Source: Planococcus sp. MB-3u-03
GTDB taxonomy: Bacteria > Bacillota > Bacilli > Bacillales_A > Planococcaceae
Reading direction: 5' to 3'
Length of the DNA: 64,000 nucleotides
Assembly: GCF_002833405.1 (NCBI RefSeq)
Contig: NZ_CP025124.1
Location: 6,809 to 70,808 of the forward strand
Shown here piece by piece: positions 48,025 through 58,457 of this stretch (position 1 is the first letter of the stretch; each line of letters opens with the position of its first letter). Under the pieces are notes generated by a model. The model saw nothing but the letters and a program-made list of their open reading frames with translations. It was not told the origin of the DNA and did not search any database. A program made the position numbers and the translations under genes.

Positions 48025-48786
48025 CTACTTCTGTTGTAATTGAAGTAAGTTGATTAATTTTAAGGATTCTTTCAATTTGTGAAAATAGCCGTTGAATAAG
48101 ACGGAAATTCCGTTTGTAATTTTGATTATACTGGCTAAGGCTTCATAATCTGAGAAGTCCTCCAGCTTAATAGGTAAGTTGAGTTCTTGCCATTTATAGG
48201 TCAACAAATGGTGTGTTTCATCTTTACTTAATCGGTCAAATTCATGATGAATCCAATTCTGAGTACAGTTGAGGATAACGGGACAATCGTTTTCGATGCC
48301 TGGCATGCCGATAAATATGATCGCTATGTCGTTTTGATCGTAAATATCCCGAAGTTGTTCTAAGTTTTGCAATTTTAAACGATCGATTTCATCTACTATA
48401 AGTAAGTCAATGTCCTCAAATGAATTGACCGTAAATTGTGGCTCTTCAGTAACCATAGATTGATAGACAGACTTCACCATATTTAATTTGCTATCTATTA
48501 AACCAATCTCCCTTGTCATTCTAGAAGCACTGACTGCAGGTGCAGTATAAAAGCGTATGGCAATCGAAAATTTTTCATCTGCATGGATGCCAATGGAATC
48601 GCTGTGCCGATAGCTGATTTGTTTCTCTAAATAATCCCAATGCGCATAATAGCGAGAAGAGAGGGTCTTTCCCACCCCAGGTAAACCATAACAAACGCCC
48701 ATGTAGCGATATTTGATACAGGCATCACAGAATTCAGCAAAGCGCTTATATTCATTCGTTTCGATAAATAGCGATGTATTATTCAT
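48025..48786 (-). CDS. tniB: TniB-like transposition ATPase (Tn552 family)
   Basis: The 253-residue AAA protein has Walker A GLPGVGKT and Walker B LLIVDEIDRL, then IAIIFIGMPGIE as sensor region. It resembles the p271/TniB proteins of Tn552 and Tn5053, which choose target DNA and activate the transposase, like MuB/TnsC. It starts inside the last codons of the upstream transposase gene (8-base overlap), the usual tniA-tniB coupling. It is intact, while the transposase is not. Confidence 0.87.
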   Translation of the reverse strand: MNNTSLFIETNEYKRFAEFCDACIKYRYMGVCYGLPGVGKTLSSRYYAHWDYLEKQISYRHSDSIGIHADEKFSIAIRFYTAPAVSASRMTREIGLIDSKLNMVKSVYQSMVTEEPQFTVNSFEDIDLLIVDEIDRLKLQNLEQLRDIYDQNDIAIIFIGMPGIENDCPVILNCTQNWIHHEFDRLSKDETHHLLTYKWQELNLPIKLEDFSDYEALASIIKITNGISVLFNGYFHKLKESLKLINLLQLQQK

Positions 48787-50198
48787 TAGAAATACTCTTC
48801 AAGGTTGACTTGAGTGGGGCAGGTTTTCCAGTATCTTCTACTGTTTGTTTAGACTGAACTATCTCTTCAATGACAGTGGTCTCCGGCTTAAGCTGCCCTT
48901 TCAACATACGTCTCCGTTGATTTCGGCAGCTACAATTTCTTTTAGGTTGACTGTATAACCAGCAATTTCCGGACAGATGGCTGTACATAAATAGCGATCC
49001 TCATGAAAGACTCGGATTTCAGCTAGGTCACGTGGATCGTAACGAATCACAACCGATTCACCGACATACAGCAAGATTGGGATCGATGAAGCGCAAAGCT
49101 TGAAAGTGAATCCCGTCTGAGTGAACTTTCTCGCTTTGGCAACATGCAACAGAAGTAAATCAAGGCTTTCTAAGCTCTCAGGCATATTCGGCAAAATCCA
49201 TCAGCATTCCACATAGAATGGGTTCTTTTTGTTGTACTGTGGATACGCTGATGATAATTGTAAACAATGAACTCGCCGACTTTTCTTCAAGCTCATTTAA
49301 CGTCAGCAATTTCGCTTGAATCCCATCCCCAAATAACCCGGTAAATCTTGCAACAGCAACTGGTTGATGCTTAAAAGAAGCGCTCGATTTTCCTCGTCCT
49401 CTTGGTTTTCCAATGGCCGAGAACACAAGGTATATTTTCAAGTCGATTGTTACTTGCTCTAAGTGATTCGATAAAGTCACTGCCATGGTCCGTATAAAAT
49501 TGTTCGGGAATCTACAGATGGACCAGTCTTTGTTTTGTTTACGCCAGATTGCCTGATGCAGTGTAAGTGCCGTTTGAATAGCTGAAGGTGCTTGGAAGTT
49601 ACATAAAACCGGCCAGCGCGACTAAACTCGTCTAAAATAACGGTTAACCAAGGTCGCTCTGGCTTTCCTTTTCATTCCATTAGAATATCGAGAAGTGTAT
49701 GGTCGGTTTGCCAGATTTCGATTTGGGGTAGCTGGCTTCTCTGCGGTGGATTAGATCAAACTGGTTTTCATATGCTTTTGATCTTGATGGGTAATACTTT
49801 CAAACTTTCCGAGAGCGACTTTGAAATTTTGTCCACTTGATAATAACTTGGTTGTTGCCAGCCTTTTCCTGGCATTGCACACAGATCATCTGATGAATGG
49901 AGGTCAATGAACTTCTTCTGTACTTCAAAATCAATCGTTCAATCGCTGAGACAATTTCGGGACTGACCTGCAGAGAACCTGAATCGCTTCTCGTTTTCGG
50001 ATTAACCCTTTCAATCCGAACTGGTCGTAACCTTGAACCCAATAATGCAACGTTCTTTTTGGCGATGCCTGTTTCTTTGCAATACTTCTGTCAGTGTTTT
50101 CTCGGATTGCAGATAGGTGCAATGATTTGATACTTGGCCATGGCTGTTTGTCGTTGTTCTCTGAAGAGCCAGTTAAAGGAGGTGGTACGTTCTGGCAT
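48779..50198 (-). pseudogene. tniA: Frameshifted TniA-like DDE transposase (Tn552 family)
   Basis: ATG 50198 begins MPERTTSFNWLFREQ. The N-terminal helix-turn-helix is legible in RTLHYWVQGYDQFGLKGLIRKR. The integrase core includes EIWQTDHTLLDI with the first catalytic Asp, and a Mu-type C-terminal domain with VGESVVIRYDPRDLAEIRVF runs to 48779. This matches the 480-residue transposase of Tn552. At least seven frame breaks occur. The stop overlaps tniB. Confidence 0.82.
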
Positions 50199-50216
50199 AA
50201 GCAGCAACCTTCCGAT

Positions 50217-50764
50217 TTACTGTTTTTCCAAATAGCGATAAATGGTGGTCGGGGAAACATTCCATTTTCAGCCACATCTTTGATTGGTGTACCGTTTTGA
50301 ATCAAAGAACGCATCATTTCAATGTCTTTTGTTCCAAACTTTCCGGTCGTCCACCAAGACGCCTCTTGCTCTGGCAGCTGTCCGTCCTGCAGCCGAACGT
50401 TCCTCAATCAAGTTCCCGTTCGAATTCGCAAATGCCGCAAACAAGTGGAACATCAATTGTCCGGTTGCATTGCGTTTATCCATCGTCAAGTTTTCCTGCA
50501 AACTGTGGAAGGCAACCCCCGTTCATTTAAGGCATTTACAAGTTGAATCAAATCCTGCATGTTTCTTCCTAAGCGATCCAATCGCCAAACGACAATCGTA
50601 TCTCCTTCGTGCATAGTTAATGGCTTCCTCTAAACCCGGACGTTGCTTTTCGTTCCACTCATTTTATCGTAAAATGTTTTGTCGCAGCCGTAAGCTGTTA
50701 ACGCATCCATCTGTAAATCCAAATTTTGTAATCCGGTTGAAACTCGTGCATATCCAATTAACAT
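50217..50764 (-). pseudogene. Frameshifted Tn552-type resolvase (BinR/Bin3-like)
   Basis: ATG 50764 begins MLIGYARVSTGLQNLDLQMD with the catalytic serine, continues AYGCDKTFYDKMSG and later NATGQLMFHLFAAFAN, ERSAAGRTAARARG and a helix-turn-helix ending YRYLEKQ at 50217. Frame breaks near 50630 and 50530 and 50400-50250 split it. Order resolvase, tniA, tniB in one direction is that of Tn552-like elements. Confidence 0.82.
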
Positions 50765-51087
50765 CCAATCACTCTTTTCGTCTTTTCTATGAATTGATTG
50801 TACCATAAGATAAAATTGAATGGTTAGTGAACATAGAATAATGTACAGAGTTTTATTACACCAAACATATAAAAAGATCCTTTTAAATCGGCCAGCACCG
50901 TGTCCAGAAAAGGACGAGTTTTGTTACATGTCCACTCCAAAAGATAACTGTAAATTACTGAATAATTTAATTGATATTTATGTTAATATGAATATTAACG
51001 TAATAGTTCAATTAAAGAAGATTGACAACTAGCATAAGGATTTAAGGTTTTCACAAATTGGTCTACTAAATATTTCTTGAGGTTATT
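50765..51087. other. Intergenic region right of the Tn552-like module
   Basis: No supported gene. A 70-codon rightward frame at 50820-51032 lacks a ribosome binding site and resembles nothing I know. The right end of the transposon should be near here, but I cannot pick out its terminal repeat. Confidence 0.35.
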
Positions 51088-51707
51088 ATGGAAACGTATT
51101 AGGAAAAGTTACATGTTTTATTACAAGAGAAAAGATAATCAGCAAGAACTTCTTTTAATTCAGCATCCAAATGCAGGTATTCAAATACCTGCAGGTACTG
51201 TAGAAATAGATGAGGACTATTATCAAGCTGCTATCAGAGAAGCCCGGGAAGAAACAGGTCTTAACGATTTTATTTCATGTAAGAATATTGGGCATCAAGA
51301 AAAAGTTTAAAGGCAGTTATATCACTTTTGATAAAGCAAAATATTTTCAAGACCAGACATCGCTAGTTTTCAATGGGCGGAAATAAGAAGAGGTATCACT
51401 GTTCTATATGAGCGAACTCAAGGAGAATTTGTACAAGTAACTTATAAGGAAGGAGATAAATTTCCAGATCCCAATTACATTACCTATCAGATAACTGGTT
51501 GGACCGAAACAGTCAGAAGGTAGCATCAAAAGTATCAAGGCAATTTTATCATCTACAATCAAACAGTCACCTTGATGAATGGGAAATAGAGACAGACAAT
51601 CACACTTTTAAACTATTTTGGTCTCCGTTAGAAACTTACCTCAAATTATTTCGCCTCAAAATGAGTGGCTTGATATTCTATATAATGAGATTAACAAACT
51701 GGTTTAA
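51088..51707 (+). pseudogene. Frameshifted Nudix hydrolase
   Basis: ATG 51088 begins METYLGKVTCFITREK once single bases are restored. The Nudix box is intact, from Gly in PAGTVEIDED to REAREETGL (G-x5-E-x7-REUxEExGU). The rest is legible in pieces (FVQVTYKEGDKFPDPNYITY, then QNEWLDILYNEINKLV) ending at TAA 51707. Such enzymes cleave nucleoside diphosphate derivatives. Breaks near 51098, 51130 and 51310-51650 are one-base losses where they can be resolved. Confidence 0.72.
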
Positions 51708-51727
51708 TATATTCTCCGATAATACAA

Positions 51728-51775
51728 AGAAAGAAGGCTCAAATTATCTTGCGGTAACAGTTGAGCCTTCTTTCA
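51728..51775. terminator. Terminator between Nudix gene and leftward gene
   Basis: GAAAGAAGGCTCAA (51729-51742) and TTGAGCCTTCTTTC (51761-51774) pair perfectly, T-rich on both sides. It overlaps the end of the leftward gene at 51773. Confidence 0.78.
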
Positions 51776-52096
51776 TTTTATATGTGCAAAATAACGGTTA
51801 AAATCATCGCAAAATATCAGTAGAAGTAACAGGAGATTTTCATCCCCTTCAGACTCTATCAAAACCATCGTTTTTGATATACTTTCAAATCTTTCATAAA
51901 CTTTATTTTGAGCCTTTATCCACTCTTCTAGACTCAAAGCAGTATTAATTAACTCTTCAAAATCCAAGCTATTATCCAAATACTCTTTTGGCATCAAAGT
52001 CTTTAGAATATCCTCGAAATAACTATAGAAAGTAATATCGAATTGAATTAGCTTTTCTTTCCACTCTCCTATATCAATTGACTCTCTACTTAACAT
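51773..52096 (-). CDS. Acidic 107-residue protein of unknown function
   Basis: The frame reads MLSRESIDIGEWKEKLIQFD and ends IFCDDFNRYFAHIK. It is acidic and predicted helical, with a hydrophobic patch LLLLLLIFCDDF. GGTGGGA upstream is a weak ribosome binding site. It may be a complete small gene or the tail of a broken one. I recognise no family. Confidence 0.45.
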   Translation of the reverse strand: MLSRESIDIGEWKEKLIQFDITFYSYFEDILKTLMPKEYLDNSLDFEELINTALSLEEWIKAQNKVYERFESISKTMVLIESEGDENLLLLLLIFCDDFNRYFAHIK

Positions 52097-52460
52097 TTGA
52101 GTTGGTGTCCCACCAAACCTATGGGGACACTATTTTCATTCAATCTAATCCTTCAATATGAAAAGTCCTCTATGTTTTATGTAATTGTACGCTTGTCTTA
52201 TTTCATTGGTAAGCTTGGCGTCAAAAATTTATCTATGTGGTCAAATAATTCATCTCTTTATTTACTTTCACTAAACGACCTTTTAAACTCTCATAGTCAC
52301 AATCCTTGGATGCTCATATAGTATTCTTTATGCTGAACAGCTCCAAATGTGCATCACCATGATAGAGATATACCATTTGCCATGACAAATCAATACAGTA
52401 ATTGTAAAGTGCCAATGCATCAAACAAAACTTAGATCGAATAAAAGTGAAGTGCGTGTCA
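52097..52460. other. Stretch without a supported gene
   Basis: These 364 AT-rich bases carry stops in all frames and no ribosome-binding-site-led start. A 74-codon rightward frame is not convincing. Confidence 0.35.
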
Positions 52461-52674
52461 TCATTTTTTTCCAATTAATTGCCCATAGTCATCTATCTCT
52501 AAATAGATCAACGAAGCTCTAGCCATTTTATATTGTCTATAAATATCTTCAGTTTTATGGCCAGCTAAAAGTAAATGAGCTTGGTTTTCAGAAAATCTTA
52601 TATTGAGTCATTCCTGGACCAAAGCTCCTCCAATGGTCGACATCGTATGAATCTGATAAATCATGTGCTCGCAT
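52461..52674 (-). pseudogene. Small frameshifted gene of unknown function
   Basis: From ATG 52674 the reading is MRAHDLSDSYDVDHWRSFGP and, after a one-base slip near 52605, ENQAHLLLAGHKTEDIYRQY and ASLIYLEIDDYGQLIGKK to TGA 52461. Coding character is seen in the coherent two-part peptide, but no family is recognised and the ribosome binding site is weak. Confidence 0.4.
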
Positions 52675-53021
52675 TGTATTTTCCCCTATCTAATTTAAAG
52701 GTATTTAACAAATTTTCAAAAATCCAAATGCATTAAAACTTATAAAACACCTAAAACGAAGGTCTGATAAACCTGTCGAATTTAGGTGTCAATTAATGTT
52801 CTAAACCATATCTAAATATGCATTATTTGGATAGTCTTTTAGCTTTTCGATTCAAAACTGAAAGGCTTAATACAACAGTTTCTTTTTATACTAGCCAATC
52901 TACTACATACGTTAACCCTTTGACATTATCTGCAATTATTTTTCAATTCCAAGGTATGCATGGAATGCAGGATTTATTTGATATCTTACAGATCTACCTT
53001 TTCTTTCAGCAAATCGTTCAG
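52675..53021. other. Stretch without a supported gene
   Basis: The 347 bases between the small broken gene and the ATPase stop hold no frame I can support and no strong hairpin. Confidence 0.35.
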
Positions 53022-55259
53022 CTAGTCTATTGGTAAGCTTTTGAGGTCTTTTTCACCATAATATTCAAATTTATCTTCTTGTATCTCCTTACCAATAAAA
53101 GTAATTTCACATAAAATAGTTATCAACTCATTGATATCGTGATTACTACTTTGCGCTAAACATGCCTTTAAATGTTCCTCAGAAATTATAGCCTCTTCTC
53201 CAGCAAACTCATAAAAGACAGATTCTAAATCACCAATTCTCCCACCATTTTCAGGAAATATAGATTGCAAAGCATACTCTGAATATGAATACTCAGCGGA
53301 TTTAAAGTCTTCCTCTTTTACTTTCGTATGCCCCCTATTTACAGCTTCCTGAAGTGCTGTTTTAAATAGATAAATAATGTCACGAGGTCTCGGCAGTATC
53401 AAATCGCTAATATATTTCTTCAATGGAATTTCATCTACTGTAGTACAGAAATACTGTTTCCATAAATCCTCTGGACTTGTGACGCCGTTCTTACTATATT
53501 GGATTCGATTTTCGATTACTCTAAAAAGTAATTGTGGTTCTGACCAAGACAAATGTTTCGTTGGCACTTTATCTCTTTCAGGGGCATGACTCATAACCCT
53601 TGCGAAAATATCACTTCGAATGAAAACTATCAAAGAGATGTTTATTTTTTGATGTTTATAAGATTTTTTTTGAAATTCTTCTGTAATCTTATGTGTAACG
53701 TTTAATAGTCCAAATAGGAATTCACTCAACTTTTCAAGTTCAGCATTATCATGCCAACTCTTATCAAGATTATCTATTAAAATAGTGACTTTTTCTTTAG
53801 TTTGAAGAATTTCACCTAAATAATTTCTAAGCTCTTTTATTGTTGTGCCGTGTAAATATTCACTTACTTTCAGTCTTTGTTCTTCTAGAGAATCCTTTTC
53901 TTTTAAATTACTTAGATTAGATATTATATTCTCAAGACGCAAAGAAAAATCTGCATTAATATATCTTTCGTTCTTTTTAACATATTCGAAAAAATCTTGT
54001 TCTTCATCGGTTTTTTGGCGATGCAAAGGCGAATTATCTAAAAACTCATAGTATTGTTTTGCCATTTCTGTATATATGAGATACTTCCATATACTCTCTA
54101 TCAAGTGTCCTTGTTCTGAGTCGTTCTTTAAATTGGTCAATACTTTTAAAACACCTTCGAACTCATAGCCTTGAGGCTGAATAGGGATTACAAAATTTCT
54201 TTTATCCGATGAAAGTTCATTTTTTATCTTTATCAAATTAGCAGTCTTTCCAGTTCCTTTTCTTCCAACAAATAAAACCTGTTGGGTATTTAAAGCTTCT
54301 TTATATTCTGCGGTTTCTAAGAAGTATTCAATTAAATTATGGTTTTCATTTTCAGCAACATAATCCCCAATTATTAAGTTTGATAATTTACCTAAAGATT
54401 TCTGTTCGGATTTATACTCTACAAAATCGGATTTTCGGCTTTTATACTCTTCCAATATTGGAAGAACCAATTATTAAAATATGTTTCTCCCTCTTCTGAA
54501 TTTGAATGAACCTGTAATATGTCTTGATAGTCTAATGGCGCTTGAAATGGATCATGCGCTAATATGAAGTCGGTATATCCAATCCAATAGAAAGTCCTGC
54601 TACCAAGGCTTTTCTTGCTGTAATCATTGATTTTCTTCTTCACTCTGCCTAGTATGAAAATGAATTATAACTCCAAGTGAATTTGGCAATTCGGTTAAGT
54701 ACCAATTCAAAGGTTGATTTCCTTCATAAGGATCATCTATTTTTAGGTATTTGTGAATTGTCAATTAAAGTCGAGATCTTATTTGACGCACTAGTATTTT
54801 TCTGATTTTAAATAGATAAGGTTCTTTGTAATTTCTGCTTGATTAAACTTTATATCTATTTGATTTACAGATTCATGAGGCAATTCAGAAAGAACTTTGA
54901 TACTAATTCTTGAGGGTTTTCGTAACCTGCATATCAATTGTCGTTAAAGAACGAAAAGTTTTATAATTAGAAGCCGCATTAGGGTGGGATGTATTTAATG
55001 TAATCAAATTTTCTTTTCTTTGAAATTGCGTACCCTAACTCATACAAAACATTAAAATTTAAATATGTTAAATCACATATAAATAAATCACATTCTTCAA
55101 TACTTTTATGTATGCCATCGATAATATACTTACCCGAAATAGATAAGTTCTCCCAAGTAGTAATAGTTAATTGTTTAGATTCGTTTATCTTTTGACTGCT
55201 TCATTTATATCCTCTAATAAATCTTTTTATGTCCTGCGTAAGCATAAAAGCTTTTTCAT
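53022..55259 (-). pseudogene. TIR-like domain / P-loop ATPase fusion, frameshifted (candidate defence protein)
   Basis: With one-base repairs ATG 55259 reads FYAYAGHKKDLLEDINEAVK, then ITTWENLSISGKYIIDGIHK and ECDLFICDLTYLNFNVLYEL, then GYAISKKR. That pattern (cD-fI-DlT-xN-NVlYElG) is typical of TIR-like or deoxyribosyltransferase-like nucleotide-binding domains. The intact C-terminal 482 residues (53022-54470) are a P-loop ATPase with Walker A FVGRKGTGKT, Walker B VTILIDNLDKSW, SLIVFIRSDIF and a helical end. At least seven breaks occur before 54430, several in A runs. Nucleotide-sensing domain plus ATPase suggests an antiphage role (inference). It is divergent from a membrane protein gene. 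Confidence 0.72.
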
Positions 55260-55420
55260 AACAAAACCCTTTTCAAAATTATACCATTTTACCTACATGA
55301 GAAACAAACACATTTTCAATTAATAGTTATTCATTTTTGAAAGAAGTTACTTAAATAAATGAAGCTATTTATAGGTGCAAAACGTATACAAATTAATAGC
55401 ATATATAAAGGAGAAATAAA

Positions 55421-56168
55421 ATGACTGATGTTTTTCAACGATTACTACAAAAAACAATATAATCAGAGGTTATCAACTATTCGACAAAATTTAGTTATCA
55501 AAGCATCATTTGCTATATTCATGCTCTTGATGATTTGGCTACTTCTTTTATATAAATCAGAAGCGTGGATTCTTCCCATATTTCTGCGTTTATTTTGTTA
55601 ATTTCACAAATCAATCAGGAAATGAATCATATTTACAAAAGCATCTTGTCAATAGTTCACTTAGAACCAAAAATACGTTTCTAATTATTTAAAAATAACC
55701 TCAAATTTAATCCTCAAGCCAATATAGAGAACTAGCAATACTATTTAAAGAGAATGGAAAGAAGAACTTGAAATCATATAATTTCCTTCCGTATTTAACT
55801 ATGATATTAACCATTCTATTCTTTTAGGTAATCAATTCTTGAAGTTGAATCAATTCCTACTAAAAATACTGTTATGATTGTAAGTATAATCAGGCGCTTT
55901 TCTTAATTTCTAATTTTGTTGCGAATACCATTGCGAATCTCTTTTAAATGGAAAACCCGCAGTTATGCTTGATTTGTCTGATATTCTTAATGAACTATAT
56001 TTTGAAGAATCTATCAAGGAAAATAAAATAAGCACTGATAATAATCCAATTTTAACTAAACCAAAAGCTTTAAAAATAAAGAAAAATTTTGATTTTGTCT
56101 ATGAATTATCAAATAGAGAAAAACCACTTTATTTGTTGCCAATTCAAATTCATATGATGAGTCAATAA
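55421..56168 (+). pseudogene. Frameshifted membrane protein divergent from the TIR-like/ATPase gene
   Basis: ATG 55421 lies behind AAAGGAG. The repaired start reads MTDVFQRLLQKQYNQRLSTI and then a two-helix membrane hairpin (SFAIFMLLMIWLLLLYKS, then ILPIFSAFILLISQ). A further hydrophobic stretch is followed by the intact end, MLDLSDILNELYFEESIKEN to PLYLLPIQIHMMSQ. Membrane proteins of this layout often act as effectors beside sensor ATPases in defence loci; that is inference from position. No family could be named. Confidence 0.45.
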
Positions 56169-56453
56169 TAATTTTTCTAAAGTAAGGAGTAATTTTCAGA
56201 CTTAACATACTTATTCGCTAGATATAAAGGTAGGATGGAATTGAAACACAATAAGATTTAGATAATCCTCTAATACTGATAGTGATAATGATGATGTTTT
56301 CTATCTTACATGCTAAATAACTCTTTAATAATTTGTAAAATATCACTTACAGTGATGGGAAAGCTGCATAGCATAAATATTAGTGAATTAAGAAAGAAAG
56401 ATAGCAAAAAAAGAAAGTATTTAATTTTGGAAACTGATACGATATAAACCCAC
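56169..56453. other. Intergenic region, no gene seen
   Basis: About 285 AT-rich bases with frequent stops follow the membrane protein gene. I see no supported frame. Confidence 0.35.
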
Positions 56454-56498
56454 AAGAAAACTCCTGTAAGTCAGAAACTACTTACAGGAGTTTTCTTC
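56453..56498. terminator. Terminator between convergent genes
   Basis: AAGAAAACTCCTGTAAG and CTTACAGGAGTTTTCTT pair perfectly around TCAGAAACTA. It ends the GIY-YIG gene leftward and any rightward transcript. Confidence 0.82.
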
Positions 56499-57102
56499 AT
56501 TTGCTATGAAGTATAGCTTCGGTTAAACCATTTAAGGTTCCTCCGACAGTCCTGTTCAAGACATACTTAGCATCAAAATGGTTGATGAACTCATTTTCGT
56601 AACTTTGAAATTCGTCACATACATATGCAAATAATCTAGTAGTATCATAAGCCCTAAAACTGTCTATTGATAAAATGGAGTTGTCTACTTCTCCGAATAG
56701 TAAACGGTCGAATTGCTTTTGGGCACTCCAATGTACTCGAAGACGTTTCGTTATGTCTCCACTTATACCGATATACACTTGGGAATATCCATCTAGGACC
56801 ATAACGTAGTATCCAGAAACACCCTTTAAAAGAGAAAGATCGGTAAATTCTTCAAACACTTTAGTTTTGCTGAGGAAACTCGTAAGCTCTTCGTTAAATT
56901 CTTGTTTAGACAATGAACGATAATACTCCATATTCAGGTCAAAGTTATCAAAGCAGTTCTTTGTATGAGACTCTATAAATTTTTCAGGGTAGATGACATC
57001 ATCACCAAATGAGCTTTTACTATTGACTCTTATATAATTTTCTCTTGTCAGTTTTAATCCACCGGATTTTTCTCGAAGATATAAACCCAAATGCTGTGGC
57101 AT
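56497..57102 (-). CDS. GIY-YIG nuclease-domain protein
   Basis: The 201-residue protein has an N-terminal region of about 95 residues of unknown fold and a C-terminal GIY-YIG domain. Visible motifs are GYYVMVLDGYSQVYIGISGD (the GIY and YIG elements), KRLRVHW with the catalytic Arg, and the later ENEFINHFDAKYVLNRTVGG with the conserved Glu and Asn. This domain hydrolyses DNA phosphodiester bonds in repair, homing and restriction enzymes. It is intact and stands alone beside the HigBA locus. Substrate is unknown; a host-defence or mobile nuclease role is possible. Confidence 0.78.
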   Translation of the reverse strand: MPQHLGLYLREKSGGLKLTRENYIRVNSKSSFGDDVIYPEKFIESHTKNCFDNFDLNMEYYRSLSKQEFNEELTSFLSKTKVFEEFTDLSLLKGVSGYYVMVLDGYSQVYIGISGDITKRLRVHWSAQKQFDRLLFGEVDNSILSIDSFRAYDTTRLFAYVCDEFQSYENEFINHFDAKYVLNRTVGGTLNGLTEAILHSK

Positions 57103-57171
57103 AATTTAATCCCCCTCACGCCTTTTTCCATATCATACCTTATCGTATTCCAACAAAAAAAGAGCGAGACA

Positions 57172-57255
57172 AATCCGGACATTCGAGAAGCCGGTCATCA
57201 TCTGAATTACGACTTGATTAAAGGTCCAAAAACTGGTTTATGGAAAAGAGGTTAA
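57172..57255 (+). pseudogene. C-terminal remnant of an unidentified rightward gene
   Basis: The frame NPDIREAGHHLNYDLIKGPK continues TGLWKRG and stops at 57253, with no start or upstream coding sequence; it abuts the GIY-YIG promoter region. The pattern is reminiscent of the very end of polymorphic-toxin or nuclease domains, but it is too short to classify. It suggests a recombination junction here. Confidence 0.3.
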
Positions 57256-57270
57256 TAAGGGATTTCTTAC

Positions 57271-57561
57271 TTACTGATGTACGACATATTCTTTTTCACG
57301 AGGAGTTCCATCCTCTTTTAGATCTAAGGCTGTGTACACCTTAATAAGCGTGGTTTGGCGTATCCCTGGGTCTCCACCTTCAATCCGGCTGATGGTTTTC
57401 TGCGTAACACTAGCCTTATCAGCAAGATCTCTTTGGGAAAGCCCTAACTCCATCCGTCTTTTGAAAATGTTTCGACTCCGGTTATATTCAACGCTTTCGA
57501 ACGCTTCTTTTATCTCCTCATTCTGCATCAGGCGGTTTCTCAAGTCATTCAAAGTTGCCAT
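57271..57561 (-). CDS. higA: HigA-like XRE-family antitoxin
   Basis: The 96-residue protein has a helix-turn-helix of the Cro/C1 type (RMELGLSQRDLADKASVTQK, then TISRIEGGDPGIRQTTLIKV) and a short tail. ATG 57561 is preferred over GTG 57570 because GAGGGG lies 8 bases upstream. It starts 5 bases after the toxin stop. As in higBA loci the toxin gene comes first. The protein would neutralise the toxin and repress the operon. Confidence 0.87.
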   Translation of the reverse strand: MATLNDLRNRLMQNEEIKEAFESVEYNRSRNIFKRRMELGLSQRDLADKASVTQKTISRIEGGDPGIRQTTLIKVYTALDLKEDGTPREKEYVVHQ

Positions 57562-57566
57562 TACTC

Positions 57567-58019
57567 TCACCCCTCAAAAAAGTCTTTTTCTCGCTTTGTC
57601 CTTCTTACATACTCATATAGTTGTTTGGCTCTCGCCATATAAAAGTTCGTCATGTCAGGTTTTCCATGGACTTTCGTAAATCCGTAAACAAACACATAAC
57701 ACGGCTCACCCTTGTAATAATATGGAAAGTAAATGAATCGATGAAATTCAGCCCCATCATCGGCCTTCATTTCAAAGATCCTCGGCTCTGAAAGACGCTT
57801 GACCAACTCCATATCTACCTCGCGACCACGAAACGTTCGTTTTACCCGATAAGGCTTTGTTTCGCCGAGTGGATACATAGATTCCGGCGCTTCCTCGAGA
57901 TCCGTGAATCCTTGATAGATCAATATACCAAGTTCTGAATCCTTATTTGCCAGCTTCTCAATGAAAGGCAATACTTGCTGCTGCTTATCGATTGTTTTGG
58001 AAAAATAGATTTCTGTCAT
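57567..58019 (-). CDS. higB: HigB-like toxin (phage-derived Gp49-like family)
   Basis: The 150-residue protein shows the Gp49-like/RelE-type pattern: RIFEMKADDGAEFHRFIYFP (the E-R-F-Y core of ribosome-dependent RNases), YVFVYGFTKVHGKPD and a C-terminal helix ending KEKDFFEG. HigB toxins cleave mRNA on the ribosome. Directly followed by the antitoxin gene, it forms an addiction module that helps keep the plasmid. It is longer than usual HigB because of an N-terminal helical extension. Confidence 0.86.
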   Translation of the reverse strand: MTEIYFSKTIDKQQQVLPFIEKLANKDSELGILIYQGFTDLEEAPESMYPLGETKPYRVKRTFRGREVDMELVKRLSEPRIFEMKADDGAEFHRFIYFPYYYKGEPCYVFVYGFTKVHGKPDMTNFYMARAKQLYEYVRRTKREKDFFEG

Positions 58020-58457
58020 ATGTATTATAACTAAAATGACTTAAATTGTCTAACAAATGAAGTCATTTCATACTCCTTTCTCTCTGTAGTGTCTTGTCAT
58101 TGTTGAATTCTATTAGGAATGTGCTGTTACTTAACCTAGAGAGAATTCTACAGTCTATTCGCTACCCATTCAAACCTACTCGAACTGCTTTATAGATGCG
58201 GTGTAAGGCCCTTCACCTGATGTAAATGATTATTCCCATCATCTCTTGCTATAACTAACATACTACTATTTAGCCGAAATCTTAACCCTATTTAAACAGT
58301 CTCCTATTAGAATCAGCTGTGCCAATTTTAGAATCACTTCGGACAAAAACAGAACCACTTGAGGCAGAAAGAACCAACCTCTTATGCTGTGAAGTTATTT
58401 CCATCCCTAGTTTAAATTCGATACAATAATGATAGTTTGAGTTAAAGGAGATAGGAT
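58020..58457. other. Intergenic region between higB and abrB-like gene
   Basis: No gene is supported in these 438 bases. The right edge holds the ribosome binding site GTTAAAGGAG of the AbrB-like gene; the left edge should contain the higBA promoter. Confidence 0.4.
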
